In this document: positions 23,401 through 35,766 of the stretch, piece after piece | How the letters are laid out: each line of letters starts with the position of its first letter | How positions within the stretch are numbered: position 1 is the first letter of the stretch | DNA from: Dichetophora obliterata | Taxonomy: Eukaryota > Arthropoda > Insecta > Diptera > Sciomyzidae | DNA length: 64,000 nucleotides | Reading direction: 5' to 3' | NCBI GenBank assembly: GCA_963920525.1 | Contig: OY986438.1 | Location: 214,768,896-214,832,895 of the forward strand | Notes under the pieces: generated by a model | Told to the model about the DNA's origin: nothing | The model's input: only the letters and a program-made list of their open reading frames with translations | The model's database searches: none | Made by a program: the position numbers and the translations under genes

Positions 23401-25170
23401 AAAAAATTGATTGCCTTAAAGTTTCCTTCCTCGAGATTTCTCTTATTCCACGAGGCAATGCATTTCACAGTCTTTGAACTGATTTGAACTGATTAGAGAG
23501 CTATGTCTGGGGATAATTAGTAAGTTACATCTCCTAGATAAGCTAAATTGCAGTTTTTCATAGAGAAAATGAGGAGTTTTAGTGTGAATAATTTTATTGA
23601 TGTAAATACAATTTCTAGCGTGGAAATAATCATTCAAACTACAACCAAGTATTGCATTTCTAAAGTTATTATTTTAACACATTATTTTTATACACAAAAC
23701 GTGTGGCATAATTAAAAGCAACATTAAGTTTCAGCAGAGACGATGAATCAAGTTTACTGTAAACTATCTCAAAGTATGTTATGACGGGCATGATAAGTTG
23801 CTTGGCTAGTAATTTTTTTAATTCAATAGTGCATAAGTTGGCGGACATTCTTAAGTTGCGTAGGACATAATAAACTTTTTGAACAACATTATTAACGTGA
23901 TCAGTACAAGAAAGGAACGAATTCATACAAAAACCAAGGTTTACAATTTTCGTAATAACATTAAGCTTGTTTGTACCAATATATAATTCAGGAACAGCAT
24001 TTAACATAGTTTTATTTTTACATATTGGAAGAACAAACGATTTAGCAGCATTAAGTTGAAGACCATTACAACAAGTCCATTGATGTATGTTACAAAGATC
24101 TTCATTCAATCTACCAGAGAATTCATTCAAGCATTCAATTCTACCAGAGAGATAAAGTTGAATATCGTCTGCATAGGCATGAAGAGAAGCATGTTTACAG
24201 ACAATAAAGATGTCATTAATAAAAATTGAGAAAAGAAGCGGACCAAGAATCGAACCCTGTGGAACATCGCTTAAGACGAGCTTATGGTGGGAAAAATTGT
24301 GGCCAATTTTAACTCTTTGAGATCGATTTGACAAATAACCGGAAATTAAATTAACTGCACTAAAGGAAAACCCAAACATATACCTAAGTTTTTGACATAG
24401 AAATGAGTGACTTACTTTGTCATAAGCCTTAGAAAAATCAAGTAGGCAAAGTAAGGACAATAACCCTGCATCAAATTGAGGTCTTATATCATCACAGACT
24501 TTAACAACGGCCGAAGCACACCCATGCCCCTGCCAAAAACCAGATTGATAAGGAGACAAGAGATTATTCATGACCAAAAAATAATTAACTTGAAGGCTAA
24601 TAAGTTCTTCAAATACTTTAGATAAAGAGGACAATATACAAATTTGCCTAAAATCATTACGTCCAGAAGGGTTACATTTTTTAGCCACGGAAAAGTCTGT
24701 TGCAATTTTCCATACACTCGGGAATGAAGAAGATATAAAGCAGTGGTTAATAATGTAGAATAAGCTTTATAAATATGATGGGAAAACCATCTTCACCCAA
24801 AGCATTTGACTTAATCTGCATCACACAATTCCCAACATCAAATTCACAAACAGGAGTGAACTCAAACAAAAGCGGAGCACGCAAACTACTAAAAGAAGTA
24901 ATACTATTACTTAAAGGTGCAGTAATATTAACAAAACAATCATTCAATAAGTCTGGGTCAATATTGCAAGTAGGGGAATTATTTTTCTTCACTCCAAGAT
25001 TCCGTATATTGCTCCATAAAGTTTTAGTAGAAAGGGACAGATTAAGTTTGGCAGTGAAACAACGGGTCTTAGAATGCCTTGTTAGTTGAACAGATGCATT
25101 CCTGGCCAACCTATAACTTTCCCAGTTTACAATTTTGCGCCACGAAAAACTATTACCAATTCTAAGCTAA
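23400..25170 (-). pseudogene. LINE copy 1: reverse transcriptase pseudogene (Jockey/CR1-like)
   Basis: Minus-strand non-LTR retrotransposon fragment. A 120-codon frame (24747-25109) holds the linker before the polymerase, with KLNLSLSTKTLW and IKSNALGEDG. After a frameshift a 339-codon frame (23669-24688) carries the polymerase core: LLSPYQSGF, CLLDFSKAYDK (first catalytic Asp), DVPQGSILGPLLFSIFINDI and AYADDIQLYL (catalytic YADD). A further shift near 23665 leads to the C-terminal block at 23443-23637. The endonuclease is missing, so the copy is 5'-truncated at about 25170. It is the same family as copy 2 at 38.9 kb and related to copy 3 at 41.5 kb. The clade call is tentative. Confidence 0.85.
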
Positions 25171-25339
25171 ATATATGTATATACAAAAATACAAAAAACA
25201 AAATTTTATAGTTCAAGATGCTTCATGTTGCTTCTACTCCAACAAATTCTTACTAATATTACTAAATAATAAAAACTGTTTTTTTTTATACTTAAAAGTA
25301 AATTAAGTTTACAAAAATAACTATCTAAAATAATTCGCT

Positions 25340-27924
25340 TGTATCTGAAGAATTGACAATTCTTGACACCAGTGACATTGAGTTCATTTGTGTTGCAGTT
25401 AAATTAAATAATAGTATTATTTATGTTACCTGCTCTTACATTCCTCCTAAATGTGACTTAAAAATATATTTAAAACACTTACACGCCATCGAAAAAGTTC
25501 ACAATTTGTTAAAAAATAAAGACGTTTTATTATGCTGGGTGATTTTAACCTACCTTTTGTGACTTGGAGATGGTCTGACGATTCTTCATTTCTTACTCCT
25601 GTTTCCAATAGTGATTGGATAAATGATTTCTTAGATAAGCTGTCTGATCTGTGTCTTCAACAAATCATTGATTTTTAAAAAATATAAACCACAGAACCCT
25701 AGACCTTGTATTTGTAGATAGATGCACTACTGTTAATCTCCATTGTTCGAATCCCGTATCTCTTCCAGAAGATGTACGTCATCCAACTCTTGAAATAACA
25801 GTTTAACTCCCCCACGAAAAAGAAGATTAAGTAACTGCTGATGCGCGAAATAAAAAAGTTTATAATTTTAAGAAAACGGACTATGTAAAACTTAATTCCT
25901 TACTTTCGCAGACTGATTGGTCTCCAATATTAACTAGCGGAACATCATATTCATATTATGACGTCGAATGTTCTGTACAGTTTTTCAATGATACTCTGCA
26001 AAGGTGTTTCTTATTGTCCGTCCCAAAAAAAAGGTATTTCTCCAATCCTTTAAATCCACCCTGGCTAACAAATGATCTAAAGGCACTTAAAAATTTTAAA
26101 ATTCGTTTATTTAAAAAATATAAAATATCTGGTTCTAGTTTAGACTTTGCTTTCTATTCTTCTTGTCGTTATAGATATCAACTATTAAATAAACAATGCT
26201 ATTCTGCTTATATAATTAACATAAAATTTCAATTTAAAGATGATCCAAAACTTTTCTATAGTTTTGTTAACTCAAAACGTAAAGCCTCCAGTTTTCCACC
26301 CCTTATGAAATTCAATCAGAAAGAATCATCTTGTGACAATGTGATTTCTAACATGTTTGCAAACTTCTTTAAATCAACTTACTCCGATATACCATTTTAT
26401 ACTAGCACTGTGTATCCTTTTCTCCCGCCAGTTAACTCTTTTGAAACTCCTGTAATAGACCCAAATATTGTCATTTGTTATCTTCGACAAGTAAAATCTT
26501 CTTTTACGACTGGCCCTGATAAAATTCCAAGCTGTATTTTAAAGCAATGTGCTACAAACCTGTGTACTCCTCTAGCAAACATTTTTAATATTTCCTTGCA
26601 TAGTGGTTATTTTCCTATTATATGGAAGGATTCTTATATTATACCCCTTCATAAATCTGGCTCCAAGATAGATGTTTCTAACTATCGAGGAATTGCAAAA
26701 TTAAGTGCAATCCCTAAGTTATTTGAGAAAATCATAACTGATCAATTAACCCACTCCGTGTCTTCCACCATTTCTGTCTTTCAACGTGTTATAAATGGTT
26801 TTACTTTGGGACTGCAGACTGATGTTATTTATACGGACTTTAGCAAAGCTCTCGACAGAGTTAATCATAATCTTCTTTTGAAAAAACTCCACCTTATTGG
26901 ATTTCCTGTCACATTATTAAATTGGATAAATTCGTATTTATCTAGACGTACTCAAAAGGTTTTATATAAGAATTCTCTTTCAAAAAGTATTTCGGTCACT
27001 TCTGGCGTTCCTCAGGGCAGTCATCTTGGACCGGTTTTGTTTTTACTATTCATTAATGATCTTCCTTTGGTAATAAAACACTGTAACGTCTTAATGTACG
27101 CTGACGACGTGAAACTTTTTCTTTGTTACAAATCACCCGCAGAGTGACATCTTTTACAATCTGATCTAAATAGACTTGTGGACTGGTGTAGCTTAAATAT
27201 ATTAAATCTCAATTTAAAAAAATGTAAGCAAGTGACATTCTCGCGAAGATCTGCTAGTAACATAAATTACACTATAAATAACACTAACTTAGAAATAGTT
27301 TCCAGTTTTCTCGATCTTGGTGTTATTATGGATTCAAAACTTCGCTTCAATCTCCACGTTAATATGGTGATAAATAAGGTAAGAGGAGTCCTTGGTATCA
27401 TTAAAAGATGGGCTAAAGAATTCAGTGATCCCTTTACTACTAAATTTTTATATACCTCTCTCGTAAGGCCAATTCTTGAATATGCATCAGTTGTATGGAA
27501 CCCACAATATAATGTCTACATCGACACCATAGAATCCGTTCAAAAACAGTTTTTACTTTTTGCTTTACGCCATAGTCGTTGGAACCCCAATATTATGCTT
27601 CCATCACATGAAATACGCCTTAAAATTATTTTACTACCTTCCCTAAGAAGCAGAAGAATGATGCTTAATGTCATGTTTCTGTATAAATTCCTTCGTGGCG
27701 AGATTAATTCGGAATATCTCATCTCAGCTCTAAATTTTAACATCCCAAGGAAAGGAACTAGACATTTTCTGTTTTTCAAGTTGAGTCAGTGCAGTTCTAA
27801 TTACGCTCTTCATGAACCTTTACGATGTATGTGCAGTGATTTCAATGATAACTTCAACACGATTAATTTTTCTGATTCGGTAGACGTCTTAAAACGGAAA
27901 ATTATATTACATTTAAATAATTAA
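25340..27924 (+). pseudogene. Plus-strand LINE: endonuclease and reverse transcriptase, broken
   Basis: A non-LTR retrotransposon of a family different from the minus copies. The C-terminal half of the AP-like endonuclease comes first: IYVTCSYIPP, then after a frameshift LGDFNLP (about 25535-25560) and TLDLVFVD. Stops follow near 25805 and 25830. The polymerase frame is open from about 26014 to 27147, with PPWLTNDLKALK, HKSGSKIDVSNYRGIAKLS, IYTDFSKALDRVNH, SGVPQGSHLGPVLF and MYADDVKLFL. One in-frame TGA (27145-27147) separates it from 248 more codons ending at 27924 (RPILEYASVVWNP block). About 20 residues around the conserved HGF/RST block seem to be missing before GLQTDVIYTD. The catalytic Asp residues remain, but the gene is dead. 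Its 3' end is interrupted by piggyBac at 27935. Confidence 0.85.
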
Positions 27925-28128
27925 ATCAATTTAACCCTCTACTGCATGACCATCGATTTTTTAATGAAAAAAATTTTTAGACCACAAATTAGTGTTTATT
28001 TAGGATGTATTTATATATTTTAGAAGGAAAAAATTTTTATAATTAGATATTTTACGAGAAAAAAAAAATAAGCCATATATGGCTTTGTATGCATTGAGAG
28101 ATATTTTCTAATTGCCATATATGGCTTT

Positions 28129-29977
28129 CTATGCATCAGTGTGAAAACTTGTAAAACAGTTTCTCTTATCATTGTAGCACAAAAATACTTGACATTTCTC
28201 ACAATAAGTATAGGAACGGAAGGAGCAATTATTTTGACAAAGTTGTCTCGTTTTCATCCATTTGGGAAAATGATCAATACCGTCAGCTCTAACGGAATTC
28301 AATGGAAAGTCTTGTATCTTCTTTTTTTTGCTGCTTCTGGGAGTACACTCTTTGCTTGGCGTTGGTGTTGAAGGGTTAGATGGTGTGGTCGTTGGCCGTC
28401 CACGTTTTTTGGCCTTCCCAGCCTTGCAAAAATGCTCAGCAATGGCAAGCTTCAAATCAAATAGCGGCATGTATTCTCCTGACTTTTTACGCCATAAAAT
28501 CCAGGAATTTACAACGCACATATCAACCATATGGAAAACAATTTTTTTATACCATTTCTTCGTACGTAGTTGAATCCTATAAAGGCCAAGTAACGAATCG
28601 AGTAAATCGACTCCACCCATGTAGTTATTATAGACGCCAACAGCCTTTGGCGAATCAATTTGAATATATTTTTTCTCCATCTTACTAAAACGAGTCATTG
28701 TCGAAACAGGTTGACTTCCAACATAAGTTGAAAGTAAATTAACCACTTTATTGTCAAACCAAGAGACAAGGCTAAGACTGACTCCTTCAATTTCAGTCAC
28801 TTTTTCTACAATACTACCGCGACCCAGTTTTTTCATTTCCTTTTCAGATGGGAGCTTGCAGTTAGGGACTCGATTAATTCTTACTGTGCCCAAAGACAAT
28901 AAACCAATTTTCATTAGATGGACTTGAAGTTTAGGGCTGTTGAACCAATTGTCAAAAAATATTTTATGATTTTGGCCCTTTGGTACTGTTGCTGCAAGTT
29001 GTGTAACAACATTTCCGCTTACTCCCAGATTAGGTGCTCCCTCCGGATACGTGTCACTTTGGGCACCAGCAAATATATCAAAGTCGTCACTGAATCCTGA
29101 AACTCCACTCAAAACAAAATTTTTGAAACCCCATTTGTGAGGCTTAGCTGGATTATACTGCTTCAGGTGATGCCGGCACTTTGTGGGTATAATTTGCTCA
29201 TCAACTGCCAAAAATTCTTCTTTGGGTATAAGCAGTAATTGTTCACGGATTTTGCTTAGAAGTGGTCGTATTTTAAACAGCTTGTCAAATCCTGTTTCAC
29301 CTGGTGATCTTATAGTTGCATTATTGTTAAAATGTAAAAAACGCTTGATGGCTTCCCATCTGTTGCACGTCATAGTGGTACGTACAAATTCTTGGCCAAT
29401 CGACGTATTCCAATAATGTCTTGATGATGGTAATTTCAGCAACGACATGTATATAACGATTCCTGCAAAATATTTTATAGCACCTTTTGATAGTATATAT
29501 ATGTAAGTCTCACTTACCAACAAATTGCTCTATTTCGTTTTTAGTAATATTAGCAGGTTTCTTTATATCAATCTGCAGTGCAAATAAGTTCGACTGTTCA
29601 ACTATGAATTCGATCAAATCGTCATTGAAAAAAAAAATAAAGAACTCTGCTGGTGTGTCCAGTTCCTCGATAATATCTGGGAGATTCGTATTTCCCTGAA
29701 ATGGAAAGTTTTCATTCGAATACGGAGGCAAATGACTTTCTTTCCAAATTGGGGCTCTTGGTTTTTTAGGTTGTTTTTTCTTTGAAGTAGTAGGTTTCTC
29801 ACAATGGTCTTCCAAATCGCTCTCATCAGTTTCCGGTACAAAAATGTTGTCCTGACCAGAAAGTGGGACTTTTACTTCTTCTTCATCGGTATCGGATGTA
29901 TTTTCATCATCACTTTGAAGTCCATCATCGATTTCATTTGTATATTTCAAATTACCATAAAATGATTGTACATTCAT
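28129..29977 (-). CDS. piggyBac transposase, two exons
   Basis: Cut-and-paste transposase acting at TTAA. Exon 1 is 29518-29977 and exon 2 is 28129-29462, separated by a 55-bp intron (29463-29517) with GTAAGT donor and TTTTGCAG acceptor; splicing joins EQFVG to IVIYMSLLKLP, matching the family. The product is 597 residues, the usual length. An acidic N-terminus (about 1-60) and a KKKQPKKPR basic patch come first. The DDD core follows: Asp241 in AVDEQIIP, Asp324 in IFFDNWF and Asp439 in MGGVDLLD. A KKRGRP basic segment precedes the C-terminal Cys/His-rich zinc finger (CQNNC, CEKCQVFLC). No stops or shifts interrupt it. The stop codon overlaps a subterminal repeat. All catalytic residues are present, so activity is plausible but unproven; domestication is unlikely because the terminal repeats persist. 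Confidence 0.93.
29463..29517 (-). other. 55-bp intron in piggyBac transposase
   Basis: Minus-strand GTAAGT...TTTTGCAG. Removal restores the conserved reading frame across the two open frames. The length is typical of fly introns. Confidence 0.85.
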
Positions 29978-30397
29978 TTTTGGAAAATTTTTGGAATAAC
30001 TGCATGGAAGGCCATATATGGCTTCGTCAATTTAAGGCAAAAAAAGTATTTACAATGCTTACCTTTCATCAATATTATTGTTTTATTTATAAATTTAATG
30101 AACTTTTTACATAAAAAAAAAATTTTCTTCGAAAGAAATACCTTTTTTTTATATTTAAAATTGATGGCAAACTTCTGTAAAACTCACTTCTATTAGGACA
30201 ACTGAGACGCTCGCACAAAAATTGCAAAAACAAGAAGCAAATATTGTTTTTAAATAACTGCACTTTGAATTTCAGAAGAAAACAACAAAGAAAGAATGAT
30301 AGATAAGACAAACATTTGAAAAAGTACCGTTACCGTAAAGAGAAATCACAATAAAAGAAAAAAGCCCTATATGGCGTTGTATGCGGTATAGGGTTAA

Positions 30398-31887
30398 CTT
30401 CATTCTATTATACCTAACGCAGTTTTATAACAATATAATATTGGTAATTGAGATTGTTCTGTTTCTCTTTTTTGTCTCGATATTATGTTTTATAAAGTAA
30501 GCACCATCAAATATGAATCGTTTTTAAAACCTACTTTTTAATTATTCAATAATTTAATTTTTAATCGAATTGGGATTTATGTGGTCACGTGGTTTCCTGA
30601 TTTGAAATTAGACTGAACTCACACTATCACCTGGATTGGTGTGCCAGAGTATATCTCTTTTCCACACATGTTTATGCCTGCGTTGGCCCAAATGCATATC
30701 CAACTAATTGGGATTTTGATTTGGCGGATATGAGATTTCCACGATCTCATTTCCACGTAGGTCCTTGGGTTGGACAATGGCCGCAAACCAGTTAAAATGA
30801 GTTTAGTGTTTTGGATTGTTTTTGAAATCAGGATTGTTTTTCGGGTACCTTAAATTGATAATTACTATTATTTAATTCGATGTTGCTTATTTATATAGAA
30901 TCAAGTTTATTTAAATACGCGTTTTATATATATTCAATTTTTAAATTCCGCTGAAAAGGCAATTAATGTGCTTAGTGGAAAATCCTAATTGCCAATAGGG
31001 GGTATGTTTTAGTACGTAGGTACATTCTGTCTGTCCCGGCTGATTCGGGCAGGATCTAGAATGTAAATCGTGCATGCGTATAGGACGGGTATACATATCT
31101 TTGGAAGATTTCATACCTCCGGGCGAATCCAAAAAAAAAAAAAAAATAAGAAAAATTATAATTATTTAATTATTTGAAGGATCAGTTGTCATGACAAAGA
31201 AAAATTTTGACGTTTCATTACTTTTACAATTTTCACAATAAATATTAGAATAATACTTTTTTACGCAGTATAAAGCTCACATGCATCGCTGTATGATCAC
31301 ATCACTTTGAATAGCCACTGACGCGCAAATCTAGTTAGCATTGAAGCTGCAAGCTTTGCATTTGCTTAATTAGATATCTGAGAGTATTGGCATCGTGTTT
31401 TACAGTTATTCTCTTGAATTTTTTTTTACGCAAAGTAGCTCGTAAATTTGAATTTTTAAACACTGTGCACCGTTTAGACTAAAGAGACCCCGTTTCATGT
31501 ACGGCAGGCATAAAAATATAAGGTTTGTTAAAATAAGGTAAGTCTGCCGGCTTGTAAGAAAATCCATTCAGAAGTTTTCACGTGATGCACGTTCAGACAG
31601 GCACACAGACAAATAGGCAGACAATATTTTAAAAAATTAAATTTTTGGAATCCAAATCCTTCAAAACGTTTAGTTGAAAAATAATGTTGGAAAAATATTC
31701 AATGTAAAAATTTTTTTACAGTTCTATTATGTGTATAGATGAAATAAGACCTAAGCAAAAAAATGAATTATTTTTCAAAATTTATGAAATAGTCCCCTAA
31801 AATGTTTGGAAATTTATTGGGGCTTATTTAATTTTCGTGATGCCGTTAAAGCAGCACGGTTAGGTCACAGATTTTTTAATACAATTG
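30398..31887. other. Displaced LINE 3' end, then non-coding DNA
   Basis: The sequence after the right TTAA should continue the 3' untranslated part of the plus-strand LINE split by piggyBac, but its 3' boundary and tail were not found. A poly(A) run (31131-31145) may mark it. Open frames are short and unrecognised. Confidence 0.4.
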
Positions 31888-31889
31888 TA

Positions 31890-34318
31890 CAGTGAAATTT
31901 TCCTAATTTGAAGTGTCAAGGGACTAGAATTTAACTTCGACTTGTGGAAAATTCGAGTTATAAAATAAAATATAATGTAAATAATTAATTTTTTGTCTGC
32001 CAAGTAATTTCTTTCGAAAATTGTTGGTGGTGGAGCAGTAGCGTAACTATATTTTGTGAGCCCGCCCGCAGGTTTCTAAAAGCGCCCTGCTATTTACTTT
32101 TAGAGTAAAACTATGTTATTAGTAGGTTACTAGAAGCATAGGAGAAAACAAAAGAACTCTTGACAAAAAAAAAAGAGAACAAGAAAGAGCTGTTTAAATA
32201 TAATAGCATCATTTATTACAGCAAGTTTATTTTAAAAATATAAATTTTAAATTTCTTTTTTATGTGTTTTAAATCATATAAAAATTTTTTATTTTAATAG
32301 AGTTTGTTAAAAAAAGCAATAACATAAACAAATACTTTATATAATATCAAATATAATAAAATTTATAATAAATATTTTAAGATTTTATCACAGAGTAGGT
32401 AACAAGAAAACATATATTAATTATTTTAAAAAGTTAAACTTAAAGTTTGAATAAATGAGATCAATAATTTTCAATAAAGATAAGTAATTCAATAATGATA
32501 AGAACTGATTGATTAAAATAACATTAGTAGCTGACTTGCTGAAAATATGAAAGCAAACGGGTAAATCGAGTCCGACTATAATCGAGTTTTGCCTAACAAG
32601 GACAACTTTTGCTCGGACTTATAGTCGGACTTACATTTTATTTCAACACATATTATACAATTATTTTTCATTTATTGTTGTTATTTAAAACAATAATATT
32701 TTGCGAAGGAAATAAATATTTAAGAATATATTAAATTTTTTGGAAACAAACGTCAACCAGTCCCCATTCTTGGCCAAAATTAAAAGGAGTGATCGAAGAG
32801 CTATGGGAATTGGCACGGATATCTTTCGTGACAAAATTAAGAAATGTTCAAAAGTTATATATAAACTTAATTAAGCCTTGTCTCAAAACAATGATATTTG
32901 CTACATCAATTTCTTTTGTGATTATAAATAAATGGATAGTTTCATAGGCGAATGTCACGGCCATTAGTTATATTATAGTAACTTAGCCTTGGAAAATACT
33001 ACCAACACAAGTTATACTACCAACGTTTTTGTTCATATTTGTAAGTTTTTTTGATAACAGCAAGAAAATTTTAAAAATTGAGTTTTTTGTGTTTGCAAAT
33101 AATTGGAAATTTAAAAAAAAAATCAGCTGCCATGCATCAAATATATCTCACATTTTAACTAAACAGGTCACCATAAAAAAAAATATATATCTTCCGTGTT
33201 AGCAAGAAATTTTTGGATTTGGTGTTACGCAGTTCTTATGATGTTTTCGTGGAAAAGTTACATTCTCAAAAATTTTTTTAAACACTTTTAAAATTAGAAT
33301 ATTGAAAAATTTGTATCCCGCTTTTAGTGTTAACTTTTATGATAATTTTAAAACCATATGTTCAAAATGTAAACAAACACAGTAATATTGCCAGACATAA
33401 AAAAATTTTAAACTTTATTTTGATATATAAATTAAATAAAATGTGAATGGCAAGAAAAACTGTATTCTAATAACGTCACAACGAAACGGTTGCGACTGTT
33501 AAAAAAATTCATTTTGATTTTTTCACCAAAGATATTTTCTATTGAAAGCCATACAAATTTTGGAAAAATTCAAACATTAATATATTAGTCGTTCGTTCGG
33601 TTTATTATAACGTCGTTCTCCACTTCATTTATCATTTTCATCAAGGGACTTGAGGGCGCCCCTGGCTTAGTTGCGCCCGCCCGGAATTCGGGCTCTGCGG
33701 GCCCGCCTTTTACACCACTGTGGTGGAGTATCTTCAACTTCAGCATCATCAGATTTATAACTCCACTTAAGTCAATAAACATCTTCTTGTATATTGTAAA
33801 ATGAACCACACTTACCTCGCAAATTCAAAAAACCTCTTTATTTACACAAAATATATACCAACAAAATAAGCATTTGCTTTTGTAAATGCGTAAGAAATTT
33901 GTAAATTTGACTGATTAATAAACGAAGTGAAATATTATAAAAAATATACACACAGCGCAAGATCCAATAACTTTTGTATCTTTCGACGCAAGCTAACAAA
34001 GATGCCATGCAAATTTTTTAACATGCTGCAGCAGCGCGATGCTCCGACGAAGTCAATTCTTCAAAATACAGCACACACAGGAAAATTGAAGTGTTTGTAA
34101 ATGAGAGAAATTCGTCTTATAGAGATCCATGTTCATGAAAGTCTTCTTAATACAAATGAGATTTCGGTTCGAGTTGAAGAAAAATTCGAATTAGAGAAAT
34201 TTGATTTATAGATATCAAAATATAAGGAAAATGTCTTGAGAAAGCAAAAAGCACAAATACTACTCCGAGTTATGGAGAATTTCGAGTTGCGAAAGTTCGC
34301 GTTAGGGAAGTTTCACTG
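31890..34318. mobile_element. TA-flanked pogo/Tc1-like non-autonomous element
   Basis: The left end CAGTGAAATTTTCC is mirrored at the right end (read inward CAGTGAAACTTCCC), each preceded by TA (31888-31889, 34319-34320). Just inside both ends are TTCGAGTT/AACTCGAA words. These ends resemble those of pogo/Tigger-type elements (CAGTGAAAC, TA duplication); the family is inferred. Without the nested hAT-like element about 0.74 kb remains, non-coding. Confidence 0.7.
32036..33720. mobile_element. hAT-like element with perfect 8-bp duplication, nested
   Basis: TGGTGGAG occurs immediately before 32036 and immediately after 33720. The left end is CAGTAGCGTAACTA and the right end, read inward, is CAGTGGTGTAAAAG; both are followed by G/C-rich GCCCGC tracts containing GCGCCC and GCAG. 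The central 1.5 kb is A+T-rich without coding frames. An 8-bp duplication and CAGTGGYGTAA ends fit the hAT superfamily. It lies inside the TA-flanked element at 31890-34318 and is therefore younger. Confidence 0.82.
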
Positions 34319-35224
34319 TATTCACTCGAAGCTCCGAAGTTATATACTTATTTTTTGTTCCAAATCTGTTTGCCATCATTTTAACAATTTCGAAGTGAAC
34401 TTCTTGTAAATGGCAAAAAATGTCAAAAATATCTCTGAACTGATTTAATCGGCTAAACCACAGACATATTTAAAATTAAGTGTACGTCACGGGTCTAACA
34501 TGGATTTGCTAATAATGCGCCTTATATAAATATAACAGGAGTTAAGTGACTTTGCAGGAAAGGCAACAACCATAAACGTATTCATGCTATCCTCGTTTAC
34601 GATTTTCCAACTCTACAATATATTTCTTTATGGACTATCCTTGCTTTTATTGTTCACACTGACTTTTCAAGAAATTGCAGTTAATGTATTGTTGGCTATT
34701 TAGTGTTGCCATTGTTAAGCTTTAATTGAATATTGTTGCTGTTCAACATACTCGCTTCCATTCGCTTCCTCAGGCTGTTGCATCTCCAGAACAAGCGTCG
34801 TCTCTTCCATTGTATAAAATTTGGTTTGTTTGTATTTTGAGTAAGCATGAATGTGGAGCTAAAATTAAATTTTGATCTATTATGTAAATGAGTTATAAAT
34901 ATTTATCAAACGCACACTTTGACTGTTGCTGCTGCTGATTGGAATGCGAAACGGTACTGGTTGCTGTAGATGTAGACTCCGTGTAGACATATGTTTGTGT
35001 GCGTAAGTGGATAATTTACAGATCAGATGCTTATGTACGTTCAAGTAGTTTTAGTCCTTAGAAATGGGACTTAGTTGTTCGGTCGGTTTCAGGCTCTACG
35101 GTATCTTGTAGTAGTCCTGATTGAGGTGAATTTGGTGCTTAATCCTTTGTTGGCCAATTATTATTTCATATGCGGTAGAGTGTAAATTTCACATTTCAAA
35201 TTTGCAAATTTTCAATGCGTTTCC

Positions 35225-35253
35225 GTGTGAGTGTGTGTGTATGTGTGTGTGTT
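35225..35253. repeat. GT microsatellite
   Basis: Interrupted GT run. Confidence 0.75.
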
Positions 35254-35415
35254 TGTTGTTGGCAACGACAAACAGCAAAAACAGCAACAGAAATTGCCAT
35301 TGAAATTGTAGTGAAAACGTTGTACGGCAGCATTATTGTTGCTGATGTTTCATTGAAACTGAGAAATGTTTGTCCTCTGACTGCATGCAGCGGACAGAAC
35401 GCCTACGCAAATTGG

Positions 35416-35430
35416 CAGCAGCAGCAGCAG
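35416..35430. repeat. (CAG)5 microsatellite
   Basis: Five CAG units. Confidence 0.7.
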
Positions 35431-35601
35431 TACCAGCATCGGAATCTCTGCGGTATTCGGAATTCATCGTGTGGCTGCGTTATGCAGCAGGCAACAAGCT
35501 TTATGCTGCACCTCTGTATGTGTGTCCCGTTGACTTTTTAACGTTGTTATTGATTCTGTGGACGCTTTTGAAATATTATCCCATTAGGCTGTTAACTGTT
35601 G

Positions 35602-35620
35602 ACACACACACACACACACA
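35602..35620. repeat. CA microsatellite
   Basis: Perfect CA run followed by ACATAC words. Confidence 0.75.
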
Positions 35621-35743
35621 TACATACTCACACTCATTCCAACATTCGTTGTGTCTCGTTCCTCGCTTCTTGCTGCATTTCAAATTTACAGTTATTTGTT
35701 TGCACTTCGCTTATTGTATTCTGTTGTGGCAGCAGCAACATCC

Positions 35744-35766
35744 CAACAACAGCAACAACAACAACG
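35744..35766. repeat. CAA/CAG triplet repeat
   Basis: Mixed CAA and CAG units of the opa type, outside any credible coding frame. Confidence 0.65.

Larger units (their letters stand above)
27935..30393 (-). mobile_element. Complete piggyBac-family transposon
   Basis: TTAA flanks both ends (27931-27934, 30394-30397). The terminal repeats begin CCCTCTACTGCAT (left) and, read inward on the minus strand, CCCTATACCGCAT (right). Subterminal copies of a motif with palindromic core GCCATATATGGC and a following TATGCA lie at 28072, 28114, 30001-30022 (inverted) and 30364. The element is 2459 bp, the standard autonomous size, and carries an open spliced transposase. It sits 10 bp after the stop of the plus-strand LINE, in that element's 3' end. 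Confidence 0.93.
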
